A DNA stretch of 64,000 nt from Chamaecrista fasciculata. Its lineage: Eukaryota > Streptophyta > Magnoliopsida > Fabales > Fabaceae. Both the position numbers and the translations under genes were made by a program. Each line of letters opens with the position of its first letter. Within the stretch, counting starts at the first letter, position 1. The notes below the pieces were generated by a model. The model ran no database searches and had not been told where the DNA came from. It saw nothing but the letters and a program-made list of their open reading frames with translations. The stretch lies in NCBI GenBank assembly GCA_003254925.1, contig QANZ01052318.1:1-64000 (forward strand), given 5' to 3'. Shown piece after piece: positions 46,747-57,868 of this stretch.

Positions 46747-49700
46747 TTACAAAGGAAGATTAGAAAAAAGAACATAAAATTTGTCCCTTATGAAAAAAGA
46801 AGACGGAAGCCAACTAAAAAGCTCCTTGGATAGCGCCGTCGGTGCATGATGAACCTTCAAATCGACATGGGAAAGAAGGTTTTTGATGTCCGTTGTGAGC
46901 AAGCTTTCGTTGACTGTAGATCCTCCACGATTGAAGATGTTCGTCAAATATCTGTAAGAGAAGGAGAGAGCAACTCTCCCATATAAATGGTTTTGTAGTT
47001 TGAGCACTGTCTCTCTGCATGTAGACAAGGTTTCTGTTGCTTTAGAGGAGGATTTGGTAGTTCGTTTCCCTGCAGCAAAGATGCATATTTCGCCTTGGCA
47101 AAGAACAATTTTGAAGTATCTGCTGTTATCTCTATCTTCCGAGGAGAAAAGCACGGTAAAGGAAAAAGCGACCAGCATCGGACGAGAGAGGCTGAGTTCA
47201 GTGGATTTGTGACTGGAAGCGAGCTGGTTGTTTTGAAGGTTCGATGTCTTGGCAGATATGGAGTTGCTGTAGAAAGTGAGAGCTCCTTGGATTGATTGGA
47301 TGAGTTGTAATGGATGAACCTCTTCCCCTCGCCAATACAAGTTATTCCTGGATTCCCAAATCTTGTGGAGAGTGACGAAGAGCCATGACAGTAGGGATAA
47401 GTTATGGTCATCATCTTTGAGCCAATCCGCACAGAAGGAGGTGAGCCGTTGAACCAGAGTCATAGTCCTATCCTGCATAAAAACAAAACAGAGAGGAGAA
47501 CCGAACCAAACAGCTCTGGCAAAATGGCAGTGCATGAAGAGGTGATCAACCGTCTCAGCAGCATCCTGACAAAAAACACAAGTGATGTCACTGTTGAGAT
47601 GGTGTGCTCGGAGAATGTCACCCACCGGGAGGGCACTGTTAATGAGCTTCCATATGAAAAGGAGGATTTTCCTAGGTAAGTTAAGTTTCCAGAAGCGGTT
47701 CCAGTGGATGCTCTGAGGGGAGCTCTCACTCATATCTCTTTCCTGAACGAGGGTAATGTACCCTTTGGAAGGCGTGTATCTCCCTGTGGACGCTCCTTTC
47801 CATATAAGAGAGTCGTTATGTTGAGTATATGGAATGGTGATAGACTTAATTTGGATAATTTGGTGCCAGGGATAGAGTTCTTCCAACTTAATATGATTCC
47901 ATTCTTGATTCTCCATAAGATCTTGGACTCTGTAGGTGCCCGGGTCGCCATCCCAAGGGAACATCCAATATTTGCTAGTGATGTCAATATTTGCACCATT
48001 TCCCACCTGCCAGGTTAGCTTATCCTCTATGAGAGGAAGGGAGTTACGGATACCTCTCCAAACCCAAGTGTCCTGGGTCGTTCTGCGGAAATTAAATTCC
48101 GTATTCGGGAGCTTGTATTTATGAAGAAACCAAGAGCTCGAAAGAGATGAGGGAGAGGTGATCCACTTCCAGCCATGCTTGGCGAGGAGGGACTCATTAA
48201 CCACAAAGAGATGTCTGAAGCCCAAGCCACCGACCCTTTTGGGGGAAAACAGTCTCCGTTTGTTGGTAAGATGCATCCGTTTGCCTTCAGTTGTGTAGCC
48301 CCAAAAGAAATCCACCATGATAGATTCCATCTTTGTTGTGTACTTCTTTGGAAGCTGAAAAACTGAAAGTTTATAGATGGGATCCGCCTGAAGCACGGCC
48401 TGAATTAAAACAGTTCTTCCCGCTTGCGATAGAAGGTTAGCCTTCCAGCCTTGGAGTCTGTGTTGGAAACGATCTATGAGATCCGTAGCGTTTCTTTTTA
48501 TGTGATTTTTCCCATCAACGTAGACACCAAGGTATTTCCCCAAGTGGTTGGCCTGTTTAACTTTCAAAGTGGCCGCCATAAATTTCCTAAAATGTCGCGG
48601 GGTGTTCGGACTAAAAACCACCAAAGATTTTTCTTTGTTAATCTCCTGGCCTGCTAGATCGCAATAGTGGTCAAGGATTGATGAAATCTGCTGACAAGAA
48701 TTCTGGTTGGCCTTGAAAAAGAGGATGATGTCGTCAGCATACATTAGATGAGAGATCATCGGCCCTCTATTTGCGAATCTAATACCTTGGATCTTCTTTT
48801 CTTTCTCTGCTTTGAGAAGGAGCGCAGATAAGGTATTCGCCGCAATGATGAAAAGGAAAGGGGAAAGTGGGTCCCCTTATCGGACGCCTCTCTGAGCCGG
48901 GAAGGAATTCACCTTGTGTCCATTTAGGAGTAAGGTATAGCTGACCGTGGAGATGCATTGAGTGATCATATTGAGGAAAGAAACAGGAAAATTCATCTTG
49001 TTCATAACAGCCTTAATGAAATTCCAGCCAAGCTTATCATAGGCTTTGGACATATCAAGCTTCAGAGCACACCATTGAGATTTGCTCTTTTTCGCCTTGT
49101 GGATATAATGCATTAGTTCACTAACTAATGTGATGTTATCCGCAATCTGTCTCCCTTTTATAAAGCCATTTTGATTGGGCGATATCCACTGGCCGATGAA
49201 CGGCTGCATTCTGTTGACCAGCACTTTCGCGATGATTTTATAAATGGTGTTGCATAATCCAATAGGTCGGAAATGTGCTACCGAAGAAGGATCATTGATC
49301 TTTGGAATTAGGGAGATGAAAGTTTGATTGTATTCTTTGAGGAGATAGCCGGTCCTCTGAAAGTCTTTGATCATGGCGAAAATGTCTGTCTTGATTAAAT
49401 CCCAAAATTTTCGGAAGAATTCCGCAGGGAAACCATCTGGTCCCGGAGCTTTAAAAGCCTTAAGCTGAAACACTGCCGTGGTAATCTCTTCGTCCGTAAA
49501 AGGACTGTCCAAGCGAGTTTTATCCTGTTCAGCGATACAGGGCAACTCCACGGACTCCAGCTCCTGAAGAATATAAGCTTGCTGTGGTTCTGTGGGGTAA
49601 GTATATGCATTCTGAAAATGATTACCAATGAAGGTTTCCATTTCTGTGTAGTCGTCAATCCAGTTACCCGCTGTGTCTTGTATTTTAAGAATCTTGTTAG

Positions 49701-50640
49701 CAATTCTTCTTTTTTTAACCACAGTGTGAAAGAATTTTGTATTACGGTCTCCCCCAATCAACCACAGCTGTCTTGCCTTTTGCGCCCACAGAATTTCTTC
49801 ATATTCAAGCCATTTGTTAAGTTCTAGACGCACTGAAAGTTCGGCCTGAATCTTGTTTTCCTCATTCAAAGATAAGTGGTGTTGGAGAGAATCTAGGGAG
49901 TTTTGAAGACTCTTGATTTTATTCTGAATGTTACCCAAGTCTTGTCTGTTCCAAACGAGTAAATTGTGCATTGTCGCTTGTTGTTTGCGCGCCACCGAAA
50001 AGGCATGTGACCTTGGATAGTGTGAAAGCCAACTTTCGTTAACTAGTGCTCTGTCAAGTCTTTCCCACACTGCATTGTCTGCTTGTCTTGAGTTAGTCCA
50101 CGTGTACCAATTCCCGGCAGGACGGATATCCAGTAAATGACAGTCATTTATAAGTTGTTGAAAAGCTAGTGCACCAGGGATGTCTTGGTTTAGACTTAAT
50201 TTTTCATTTGTGTTTAAAACCTGGTTAAAGTCACCAACTAGAAGCCAGGGATTGTCATCTCTAGGTTTGCTTGAACGTATAAAATCCCATACCACGTGTC
50301 TCTCATTTATTTTGGGTCTGCCATATATGCAAGTTAACCAAAAAGGGTTGCCGGAACAGTCATAGCAGGAAGCGTGAATCCAGTTTTCAGAAAAATTTAG
50401 GATAGTACAAGAGATATTTTTGTCCCAGGCAAGCACAAGACCGCCTTTCCTACCCACAGCATTACTACCCCCATAATTCGAATAGCCCCACTTGCTTAAA
50501 AAACTATTACAAACTTCTACACTACACAGGGTCTCACAGAAGAACAAGATATTTGGAGAGAATTTTTTAATAAGCTGTCGTGTCCTTCTTCTTGTCGAGG
50601 CGACCCTGAAACCCCGACAATTCCAAGCTAAAAACTTCAT
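46747..50640 (-). pseudogene. LINE ORF2: endonuclease, reverse transcriptase, RNase H-like
   Basis: The frame starts MKFLAWNCRGF at 50640 (AP endonuclease, NCRG motif) and includes GDFNQ. The SDH motif that should follow the LDRAL segment is missing: about 70 residues seem deleted between HYPRSHAFSV and LLVWNRQ. The reverse transcriptase has KAPGPDGFPAEFF, LDMSKAYD and YADDIILFF. One in-frame TAA at 48879-48877 stands where relatives read Gln in RGVRQGDPLSP. The frame stays open on both sides of it, to 46747. A zf-RVT domain (CVFCQDAAETVDHLFMHC) and a degenerate RNase H-like C-terminus follow. The protein is inactive as it stands. Confidence 0.9.
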
Positions 50641-52811
50641 GGCGTCTGTGGGGGCTGATTTGGGACAGCCTCCCCGAACCCATTAACAATCTGAATGTTG
50701 TTGTCTGTGAGATAAGCTAGCAACATGGCTTTCGGCAGGTTCCAGATTTGTGAGGGAAAGGAAGGCCGCATGCGCTTGGTTGTGGCTTCAACCTCCCTGT
50801 TCTCCCGCTTTCTTTTTGTGGTGCCAGATCCCCAAGAAAAAACTGCTACATACGGGTCAGAAATTTTGTATCTTTTACGCGCTCTTTCCTTGTCCATTTC
50901 TTGCCGCTCTTGTCTTCTTCGCTTTCTCATTTCTCTACTAAGATTGTTGTTGACTACTACCCACTGGATCATTGGACTGTAAGCTAATCTTTGTTGAATG
51001 GAGCTTAGACGAGTGATGAAGAGAGCCCACTGTGTTGTGAAAAACCAATTGAAAGGAGAGACCAGAAAGGGACCATGAAAACTTGGTATAAAGATCAATT
51101 TCCTGTCTGCCCAAACGATGTGCAAGCAATTGGAAATGTTGACATGGAACATATCCCACTGTATTCCTTCAGAGCTTTTGAGGCAGATGAAAATACCAAG
51201 GCCTAGCCCATGTGGAAGCATAGAAGCAGCCCAACTGTATAGGATATCACTCCTGAGAGAGAAGTTCGGGACTTTTGACCATTTAGTGAGCTCGTTAGGA
51301 TTTAGAGCTTCCATATGAGCAAAAGATTGGAACCACTCTTCAAGGTTTCGCATAATCAAGGCTCCGCTGAAAGGATCAAAAAGGAAAGGACCAAAATGTC
51401 CTAGACTGACAGATTCCTCCAGATCTTCCCAACTCTGGTGGTGCTGTGTTCTGTTCTGTGTAGGTCCCATCGGGCGCTCGAAGCAAGTGGACAAAGTGGA
51501 ACTTCCTCCTTCTCGGGCAATTGTGACTTGCCCTGTCGTAATCTGTGCTGTGATGGGGATCGAATCCGTGGTCATGTTTGGTGCCAGGGCCGATACGAGG
51601 TTAGTCCCGTGATTTAATGTGTCGGGAATTTGTAATCCTTCCACACCCATGGAGATTATATCCGGTCTATCGTCTGCTTTTGTGCCTGATGGTTCGCCTC
51701 GTTCATAGATGCCGAATGGGGAACAGTGGTTCGGATCAAGCGGCTCCGGCGTGACGTCCTCGAGGGGTCGTTTTCCTTTTCGGTCATCTTCAGTCCCCTG
51801 TTCTGTGTTTGGAGAGTAAGAAATGTCGAGGTTCTCATTGTCCTCCATTTGGTGAATTTCTACAGAGTTAAAAGAGTCATTGTCACTCTGTTCCGCCTCC
51901 GGTTCTTCCTGAGAGATATCCATGCTGTCATCCGACTCCGAGGTATTTTCAGATGAAAACTCCGCATTGATGCAGTTTCGTTGATGATGCCACCATCTTT
52001 CGGCAACAACGTAGTTGACATCAACACCATCATGAAAGGTGAACACCTTGGTAGTGCGTCGGAAATGATATTCTCCGAACCTTCTTCTAGGGCAGCGATA
52101 TTGAGGATTCGGTTGCTCTGCCCAGGATGTAACTTCAGCCCGTGCCATCATCTCCCTGAGTTGTTGTGTAGCTTCAGCTTGTATACGATGGGTGCTCCAG
52201 CTGCAACGATCACGCACATGGCCGATATGGCCACAGTGTTCGCAGATGCGGAAAACCCTTTCCGGGACACACGTAATCCATTTTATGTTCCCATCGATGA
52301 GAGGTAAGAAACAGCCAGCCGGGAGAGGTTTTGAAGGGTCGACAAAAACCTTTACGCGAACATACTCGGGGTTCATGGTGAGATCATTTCTCGGGTCCCC
52401 TTGGCATGGTTCTCCAATAATGCCTCCAAGGTAGAAAGCCATTTCGTCGGATATTAGCTCAAGAGGTAACCCGTAAAATCGAAACCATATGGCAACTTTG
52501 TCAACTTTAAGTTCCGTAGTTGACAGGTTTGGTTTCCATTTTGTGACAGCCATCAGACATTTTTGGATAGTCCAAGGGCCGTTGTTGGTCATGAAATCCA
52601 TGTCCTCGATATTGTCGAATTCGAGGATGAAGAAATTTCCAAACTTGGTGATAACTCTGACATGCCCCTGTAGCTGCCAGTTAGCGTCGAGGATGATCTG
52701 AAGACGATAGACAGGTATGTCTTTACTGTCGACAAGAACCGCCAACGCCCTGTTTCTCCAACCAGCAAGTCTGTGCTCTGGGTTTGTGAACTCGAGAAAA
52801 GCAACGAACAC
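50637..52811 (-). CDS. LINE ORF1: DUF4283 and CCHC zinc-knuckle protein
   Basis: The open frame from 52811 begins with FVAFLEFTNPEHRLAGW, the DUF4283 nucleic-acid-binding domain (with NNGPWTIQKCL and W-P), then a knuckle CEHCGHIGHVRDRC, then a long acidic and low-complexity tail. It is the RNA-binding partner that packages LINE RNA. A stop lies four codons upstream of the frame, and its first ATG is only at codon 71. The nearest upstream ATG (52846) is in another frame, so a frameshift or 5' truncation removed the proper start. Its stop TGA overlaps the ORF2 start as ATGA. Confidence 0.8.
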   Translation of the reverse strand: MFVAFLEFTNPEHRLAGWRNRALAVLVDSKDIPVYRLQIILDANWQLQGHVRVITKFGNFFILEFDNIEDMDFMTNNGPWTIQKCLMAVTKWKPNLSTTELKVDKVAIWFRFYGLPLELISDEMAFYLGGIIGEPCQGDPRNDLTMNPEYVRVKVFVDPSKPLPAGCFLPLIDGNIKWITCVPERVFRICEHCGHIGHVRDRCSWSTHRIQAEATQQLREMMARAEVTSWAEQPNPQYRCPRRRFGEYHFRRTTKVFTFHDGVDVNYVVAERWWHHQRNCINAEFSSENTSESDDSMDISQEEPEAEQSDNDSFNSVEIHQMEDNENLDISYSPNTEQGTEDDRKGKRPLEDVTPEPLDPNHCSPFGIYERGEPSGTKADDRPDIISMGVEGLQIPDTLNHGTNLVSALAPNMTTDSIPITAQITTGQVTIAREGGSSTLSTCFERPMGPTQNRTQHHQSWEDLEESVSLGHFGPFLFDPFSGALIMRNLEEWFQSFAHMEALNPNELTKWSKVPNFSLRSDILYSWAASMLPHGLGLGIFICLKSSEGIQWDMFHVNISNCLHIVWADRKLIFIPSFHGPFLVSPFNWFFTTQWALFITRLSSIQQRLAYSPMIQWVVVNNNLSREMRKRRRQERQEMDKERARKRYKISDPYVAVFSWGSGTTKRKRENREVEATTKRMRPSFPSQIWNLPKAMLLAYLTDNNIQIVNGFGEAVPNQPPQTP

Positions 52812-52872
52812 ATCTTCTTAGAGAGAAGATGGAGAGTCTCTCTCATAAAGAGGTGAACTTACATTTGTTGTC

Positions 52873-54015
52873 AAATTGGTGGTGGGTTCACTATTCAGAT
52901 TTCAGACTCGTCACACCTGTAACCTGTTAGTGTTACCACAATCACTCTTCCAACATCAACTGTGACGTATCATGTTTTGGATATGGATACTTGTCGAATT
53001 TTCCTTCTATCAAAGGATATTTGTAAATTATGATAGCATAAATGGGTGGCCTAATAAGATATTAGATTTATTTAATATGTGGTATAAAGACATATTTTAA
53101 GATTTCTTCTGATTAATTATTAGATCATCTCATATTTAAAAATTTACGAAAATTCATTTAAAAGATAATTTTTAATGTTTGAAAATTCATTTGACCAATA
53201 AAAAAACTTTAACATGTACCCTAACGACACATGTTAGAAGGACTCTAAAATATTATGTTTATTTATTTTCTCTTTTTCCGGTAGAAGATAATATTTAAAA
53301 TACTATTATCATCATTCCAAGGGCAACATATATTACATTTTACAACGGTTCATGGAGTTTTTTATTTGAAACGCAGGCAATAGGTCCACAGGTGGCAAAA
53401 GCACATGAGGGCATGGCTTTGTAATTGTAAATTATCTTTTATCTTGAGATTCACTTCTAGCATACTTTTTCAGACTACTCATAGACCTAACTTTTTTATG
53501 AATTATATATATATATATTCAATTATTTAATAGTATAATGAATATAAAATATCCATTTCTCTTTCCATATTTCATTTTAAAATATACTGTATTTTTAAGA
53601 AGAAAATATTCAAATTTCATTAAAATACAGTTTTATCCTTTATTTTATTATAAAATATAAAATATAAAATTGTACCTAACTTTTTAAACTACGATTTTTT
53701 TTGTCACCTTATTTTGATACCCAATGTGATCGTGGCTGATGTCCGAGGTCGTGTGAGAGTTCCTTGTCAATTCAATTTTCTCCAACGCAATAATGATAAG
53801 TATGAAAATGATGAACATGGATGGACCACTTTCTTCATTCATGAATCTCTCTCTTATTAGATATCTTATGAATCAATATGCCGACAGTGATAGATATTCG
53901 CCATCTGATTATATATATTCCTTCATGAATATCGGTTTCAACTTTCAACTTAAACAAACAATAAATGTCGGAATGGTGCATCCAGGATCCATCATCCTTC
54001 AGCTCGCTTGTATCT
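52873..54015. other. Intergenic AT-rich DNA
   Basis: Continues the sequence that lay beyond the LINE insertion point. No gene, repeat pair or terminus was recognised; the frames at 53793-54065 are not conserved-looking. Confidence 0.45.
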
Positions 54016-54493
54016 AGTGTTTCATAATCGAACCGGACAAAGACTCGGACAAGTGTTCGGTTCACGGTCGGATCGGTTGAATCGGTCGAACCGGATGTTT
54101 GGACCGAATGACGTAATAAATAATTATTTTTAATATATTAAATATAAACCCTCTATATTTTTTTTTGGGTCTAAGAGATGCATTAAATCTATTAATTTAT
54201 TAGATAAGTAAAACAATCGGTAAGAGAAAGCTAACAGAGCCTTACAGTTGGGATGGTAAAGGCGCTGGGAGTGTGAAGAAATGGCATGGGTTTGATCCTT
54301 ATAAGGCTCAAAAGAATTTTTTGTAAAAAAAATTCATAACCGCCGGTCCGGTCTAGCGGCTGGTTCCGGTTTTCCGGTTCTTGGCCGGTTATTTCCGGTC
54401 CAACCATCATTCCGGTTCAAATGGTTTAACCAACTCGCTTGTGTCTTCGGATAGCGATCCGACCGGCCGGTCCGATCCGGTTTTCACATCATT
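54016..54493. mobile_element. accgg-rich TIR element with a nested SINE-like insert
   Basis: The left end reads tttcataatcgaaccggac and the right end, inverted, gatgtgaaaaccggatcgg. Inner arms carry ggtcggatcggttgaatcgg on the left and ccggccggtccgatccgg on the right. This family also appears at 23880. The middle is interrupted by a tRNA-like insert at about 54235-54335. Confidence 0.55.
54235..54335 (+). mobile_element. SINE-like insert
   Basis: The segment contains gttgggatggtaaaggcgct followed by catgggtttgatcc (B-box-like), then an A-rich end, all inside an accgg-rich element. Spacing fits a tRNA-derived SINE, but no target duplication was found. Confidence 0.4.
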
Positions 54494-54734
54494 GGTTGTA
54501 TCATAAAATTTGAGGCTTGAGTTGATTGTTTATTTAACAGTATTTACAAAATTTTAAATTTAATAAAATTGAATCTAAATTATATATCTTATATTATATA
54601 GCTCCACCCCTTTCTGATCGTCCATGTCTAAAACTATAGTCTTATGAAATTAAAAATAAGAGAAAATTTACTATTTGGTCTCTCTTTCTTTACTAAGTTA
54701 ACAATTTAGTCCCTTATTTATTCTACATACATAT

Positions 54735-54767
54735 TTGCGTGCCCGTTAGGGCACGCAAAGCCCCTAG
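54735..54767 (+). mobile_element. Helitron 3' terminus
   Basis: A perfect 10-base-pair hairpin, TTGCGTGCCC, loop GTTA, GGGCACGCAA (54735-54758), is followed five bases later by CTAG (54764-54767) and a T. A stem-loop just before CTRR-T is the Helitron 3' end signature. The matching 5' TC end was not found, so the length of the element is unknown. Confidence 0.68.
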
Positions 54768-54902
54768 TATATATATATTATATAGATATGAGTGGGTTGA
54801 AATCTATCATAATTTATCTTATTGTTAAATCTATAGCGAAGAGTAGTTTTTAGAGAAGTTTTTATGTTACTAGAGACTAACTTTTTGTTACGTCTTATAC
54901 TC

Positions 54903-55425
54903 TTTTTTTTTTATAAGAACTAAAACTTCATTCAAGACCTCTCAAGGGCCAAAATAGATGAAATACAACTAGGCACATCATCAATCCAAACATGACGACC
55001 TGGATGAGAGATAGCAAATCTAGCTAAAGAGTGAGCAACATTATTACAATCACGGCTCACCCAATTCAGCAAGAAAAATTCAAAGAGATTCCCATGCTAC
55101 CTAATGTTCCTCAAGATAACACCAACATGAGAAAAGACAAAGTCACAGTTAATAAAGCTATTTGCAACAGTGGAACTGTCAGTTTCAACCAATACCTTCA
55201 AACAATGAAAATTATGAGCTTGTTTGGCCCCAAACTCAACTGCCAAGGCTTCCAAAAAATCAACAGGATAGGAAGAGTTGATACAATCAGTTGCAGCACA
55301 AATGATATCTCCATTATGATCTCTAATAACACAGCTAAGACCCACAAGATCGTCAGATAAAGCCGCATCAACATTCACTTTAACGTAACCAAGGGGTAGG
55401 GCAANAGTATAAACATAGTTAGTGG
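54903..55425 (-). mobile_element. 5'-truncated LINE, RNase H end only
   Basis: On the minus strand a frame (from about 55420) reads VNVDAALSDDLVGLSCVIRD, LVETDSSTVANSF and then NVAHSLARFAISHPGRHVW in a neighbouring frame, the plant LINE RNase H (RVT_3) domain. A run of A follows its stop (T-run at 54903-54911 on the plus strand). Only the last 0.5 kb of the element is present. A frame change in the middle shows decay. Confidence 0.75.
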
Positions 55426-55439
55426 ATCCTGGAAGGAAT

Positions 55440-55838
55440 CACAGAGTTAGCTTTTAGTTTTATTTGCGTTTTAGTCCAAAATTTTAAATTTTTTTCCGCT
55501 GCGCTCCCTTTGTGATTTCCCAACATTTTGGGCGTCGCGAATACATTCATTCATTTCTTAGGGTTCGAATTCGAATTGGGGGAGAAAGTTTGGGGTTTCT
55601 TTCGATTTTGAAGAAATTCCGAGAGAATACCTGCGACTGATGATGAAAACTCGTCGTCGCCGTCGTCGTTTACCCATTTCGGCCGTTCGCTTTTGAGTCT
55701 CTGTCGCGACCATCAGGTTCACTCCATGGAAAGCTCAACGACGCCACATGTTCACTCTGTCGCGACTTGCTTTCTCTCTCATGAGTCTCTAAGCTTCTCG
55801 ATTCCTTCCTTCGCTGCCACGAGAGCTTTTCGGCTGAT
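55440..55838. other. GC-richer stretch, possible gene 5' fragment
   Basis: Contains cgtcgtcgccgtcgtcg and aaaactcg words and short open frames, like the leader and first codons of a plant gene, but no frame continues into a recognised protein. It may be a fragment carried by one of the surrounding elements. Confidence 0.3.
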
Positions 55839-55839
55839 G

Positions 55840-55840
55840 A

Positions 55841-55905
<65 letters not shown>
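55840..55905. repeat. (ATG)n microsatellite
   Basis: About 22 uninterrupted atg units, with degenerate echoes (gatgatgatatgaactgatg) at 55906-56000. The frame across it would give a run of Asp, which is a product of the repeat and not a gene. Confidence 0.95.
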
Positions 55906-56189
55906 ATGAACTGATGATATGAACTGATGATGAACTGATTTTTTTTTAATTTTTGGATGATGAACTGATGAATGATGATGATGATGATATGAACTGATGA
56001 TGAACTAATTTTTTTTAATCAAGAATTGATGAATTGATGAAACTTGTGTAATCTTTGGTGATTTCTGGTTGTGTAGTTTTAGGGTTTTATGGTTTGGGGT
56101 TTGGAGTGGATGAGAAGATGAAGATGATGAAAGATGAAGATGATGAAGAGGAAAGTAGGATTTAGGGACCAAATTGCAAGAGAGTAGTT

Positions 56190-56425
56190 TTTTTAGGGGT
56201 TTAGGATTTAGGGTTTAGGGGTTTAGGGTTTTAGATTTTAGGGTTTAGGGTTTCAGAGTTTAGGGTTTTAGGATTTTAGGGTTTTTAATACTTTTAAGGA
56301 CTAAATTGGAATGTTTGGATGAGTTTTGGGACACTTTACAATTTTAGGAATATAGGGTTTTAGGGTTTAGAGTTTAGGATTTTAGGGTTTAGGGTTTAGA
56401 GTTTGGGGCTTAAGTTTTAGGGTTT
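56190..56425. repeat. Telomere-like TTTAGGG repeats in two duplicated blocks
   Basis: Degenerate tttaggg units fill 56190-56285 and 56343-56425. Each block is followed by the same unique tail, gggtttttaatac then aaggactaaattggaatg, so the pair arose by duplication with a period of about 141 bases. Confidence 0.8.
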
Positions 56426-56641
56426 TTAATACATTTAAGGACTAAATTGGAATGCTTGGAAGGGTTTTGGAATACTTTACAATTTTATTTTTAGCATTTG
56501 GGACTAAAATGAATGAAGAAGATGAAAAAGATGAATAAGTGGATTAAAAAAAAGTTTTAGGGGATTTAGGGGTTTTGGGACCAAATTGGAAGAGAGTAGT
56601 TTTAATGAGGTGTCAAGTGGAAATGAGTTGGATACTAATTT

Positions 56642-56827
56642 GAGCAAACCCCCTTTTTGGTCCCTCAATTGTCATCACTTAACACCTCTATCACTAACAG
56701 ACCAGACGTGAGGGACCAAAACGTAAACGGGATTGTACAATTGAGGGACTGAGTTGTAGTTTCCCACAATTGAGGGACCGATTCCTCGACTCAGTAACAA
56801 TTGAGGGACCAAAAAGGGGGTTTGCTC
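56642..56827. mobile_element. Short TIR element
   Basis: Both ends read GAGCAAACCCCCTTTTTGGT followed by CCCTCAATTGT, a perfect 31-base inverted repeat, around a 124-base centre that itself has 'ttgagggac' words. The total is 186 bases. The target duplication is not clear. Confidence 0.8.
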
Positions 56828-57205
56828 TTAAGCGTTTTTCTATTAAAAAAGGGCCAAAACCTTATTTTAGTCCTTAATATTTATCTCAAATTATATTTTA
56901 ATCCATAATGTTTTTTCTATTATGTTTTAACTCTTAATGTTTTCCAAAAGTTTCATTTTAAGTTCGAGTGAACCATTCATCTTTCCTCATTTACTATTAT
57001 CATATTTTATTTACTTACTACTAACTAATCAGTAGTAAGCAGCATAAACGTATCCAAAATAACATTAAGCGTTTTTCCATTAAAAAAAGGGCCAAAACCT
57101 TATTTTAGTCCCTAATATTTATCTCAAATTATATTTTAATCCATAATGTTTTTTCTATTGTGTTTTAGTTCTTAATGTTTTCCAAAAGTTCCATTTTAGT
57201 CCTTA
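56828..57205. repeat. 137-base direct repeat pair
   Basis: The stretch starting taagcgtttttctattaaaa at 56828-56966 recurs at 57067-57205 with few changes. The second copy forms the left arm of the inverted-repeat element at 57089-57868. Confidence 0.85.
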
Positions 57206-57868
57206 ATAAGTTTCATGATTGGTCCCTTACTACTTAATACAGCCATTTATTTCTCATTTCAAGTCAAAATGCAACAAAATCGGAAATATAAGTTACTCTT
57301 CATGAGTTTTTTCTTTGTCTAATTGGAACAATCGATAAACGAGATCAAATCAAGCTCAAAAGTAAATTGCTTGATGAGATCTTTATCTGTCCAGTTGAAG
57401 CCGTCGACAAACGAGGTTAAATAATACTCCGAAAGTGGGTTTGGTAAACATCAATACCAACTTTCGGAGTACTAGTTGATCTTATTTGTCAATGATCCCA
57501 ACTAAGCAAAGAAAGAACACATTAAGAGTGACTCGTAACTTCGATTTCATCACATTCGGATCTAAAAGGGGAGAGATATGACCAACTTTTCCAAATAGAT
57601 GGTCTACTTTTGGGCCCAATTTCAAGTTTGATTTAATCTCGTTTGTCGACGGACCCAGTTAGGTATAGAAAGAACTCGTCAAGAATAACTCTCATAGCTC
57701 CAATTTTATTGTATTCGGACTTGAAACGAGAAAGATATGACCACATTTAGTAGTTAGGAACCAAAATAAAACTTGAAAAATATTAAGGACCAAAACGGAA
57801 TAGAAAAATAATATGAAACAAAACGAAATTCAGGGAAAACATTAGGGACCAAAATGAGGTTTTGACCA
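57089..57868. mobile_element. Long inverted-repeat (foldback-like) element
   Basis: The left arm starts ggccaaaaccttattttagt and the right arm, inverted, tggtcaaaacctcattttgg. Further inverted pairs lie inside: gtcgacaaacgag (57403) with ctcgtttgtcgac (57638), and a central palindrome around actccgaaagt (57430-57475). Nearly the whole 780 bases could fold back on itself. Non-coding; MULE-like or foldback type. Confidence 0.65.

Larger units (their letters stand above)
46718..52858 (-). mobile_element. Near full-length L1-clade LINE
   Basis: A 6.1 kb element on the minus strand with an A-run at its 3' end (T-run on the plus strand, 46718-46729). The 14 bases ttacatttgttgtc flank it at 46704-46717 and 52859-52872, a clear target duplication. 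ORF1 (zinc knuckle) and ORF2 (endonuclease, reverse transcriptase, RNase H-like) are in the usual order and overlap by ATGA. The short 5' leader and lost start frame of ORF1 suggest slight 5' truncation or a frameshift. ORF2 has one stop and an internal deletion. The long open frames and exact duplication point to a fairly young insertion. Confidence 0.93.

Noticed and set aside
46944-48366. Many frames overlapping the LINE on either strand
   Set aside because: They are shadows of ORF2, whose frame carries the reverse transcriptase and zinc-finger motifs.
55693-55914. Open frame ending in a long Asp run
   Set aside because: The run is just the (ATG)n microsatellite read in one frame; the upstream part resembles no protein I know.
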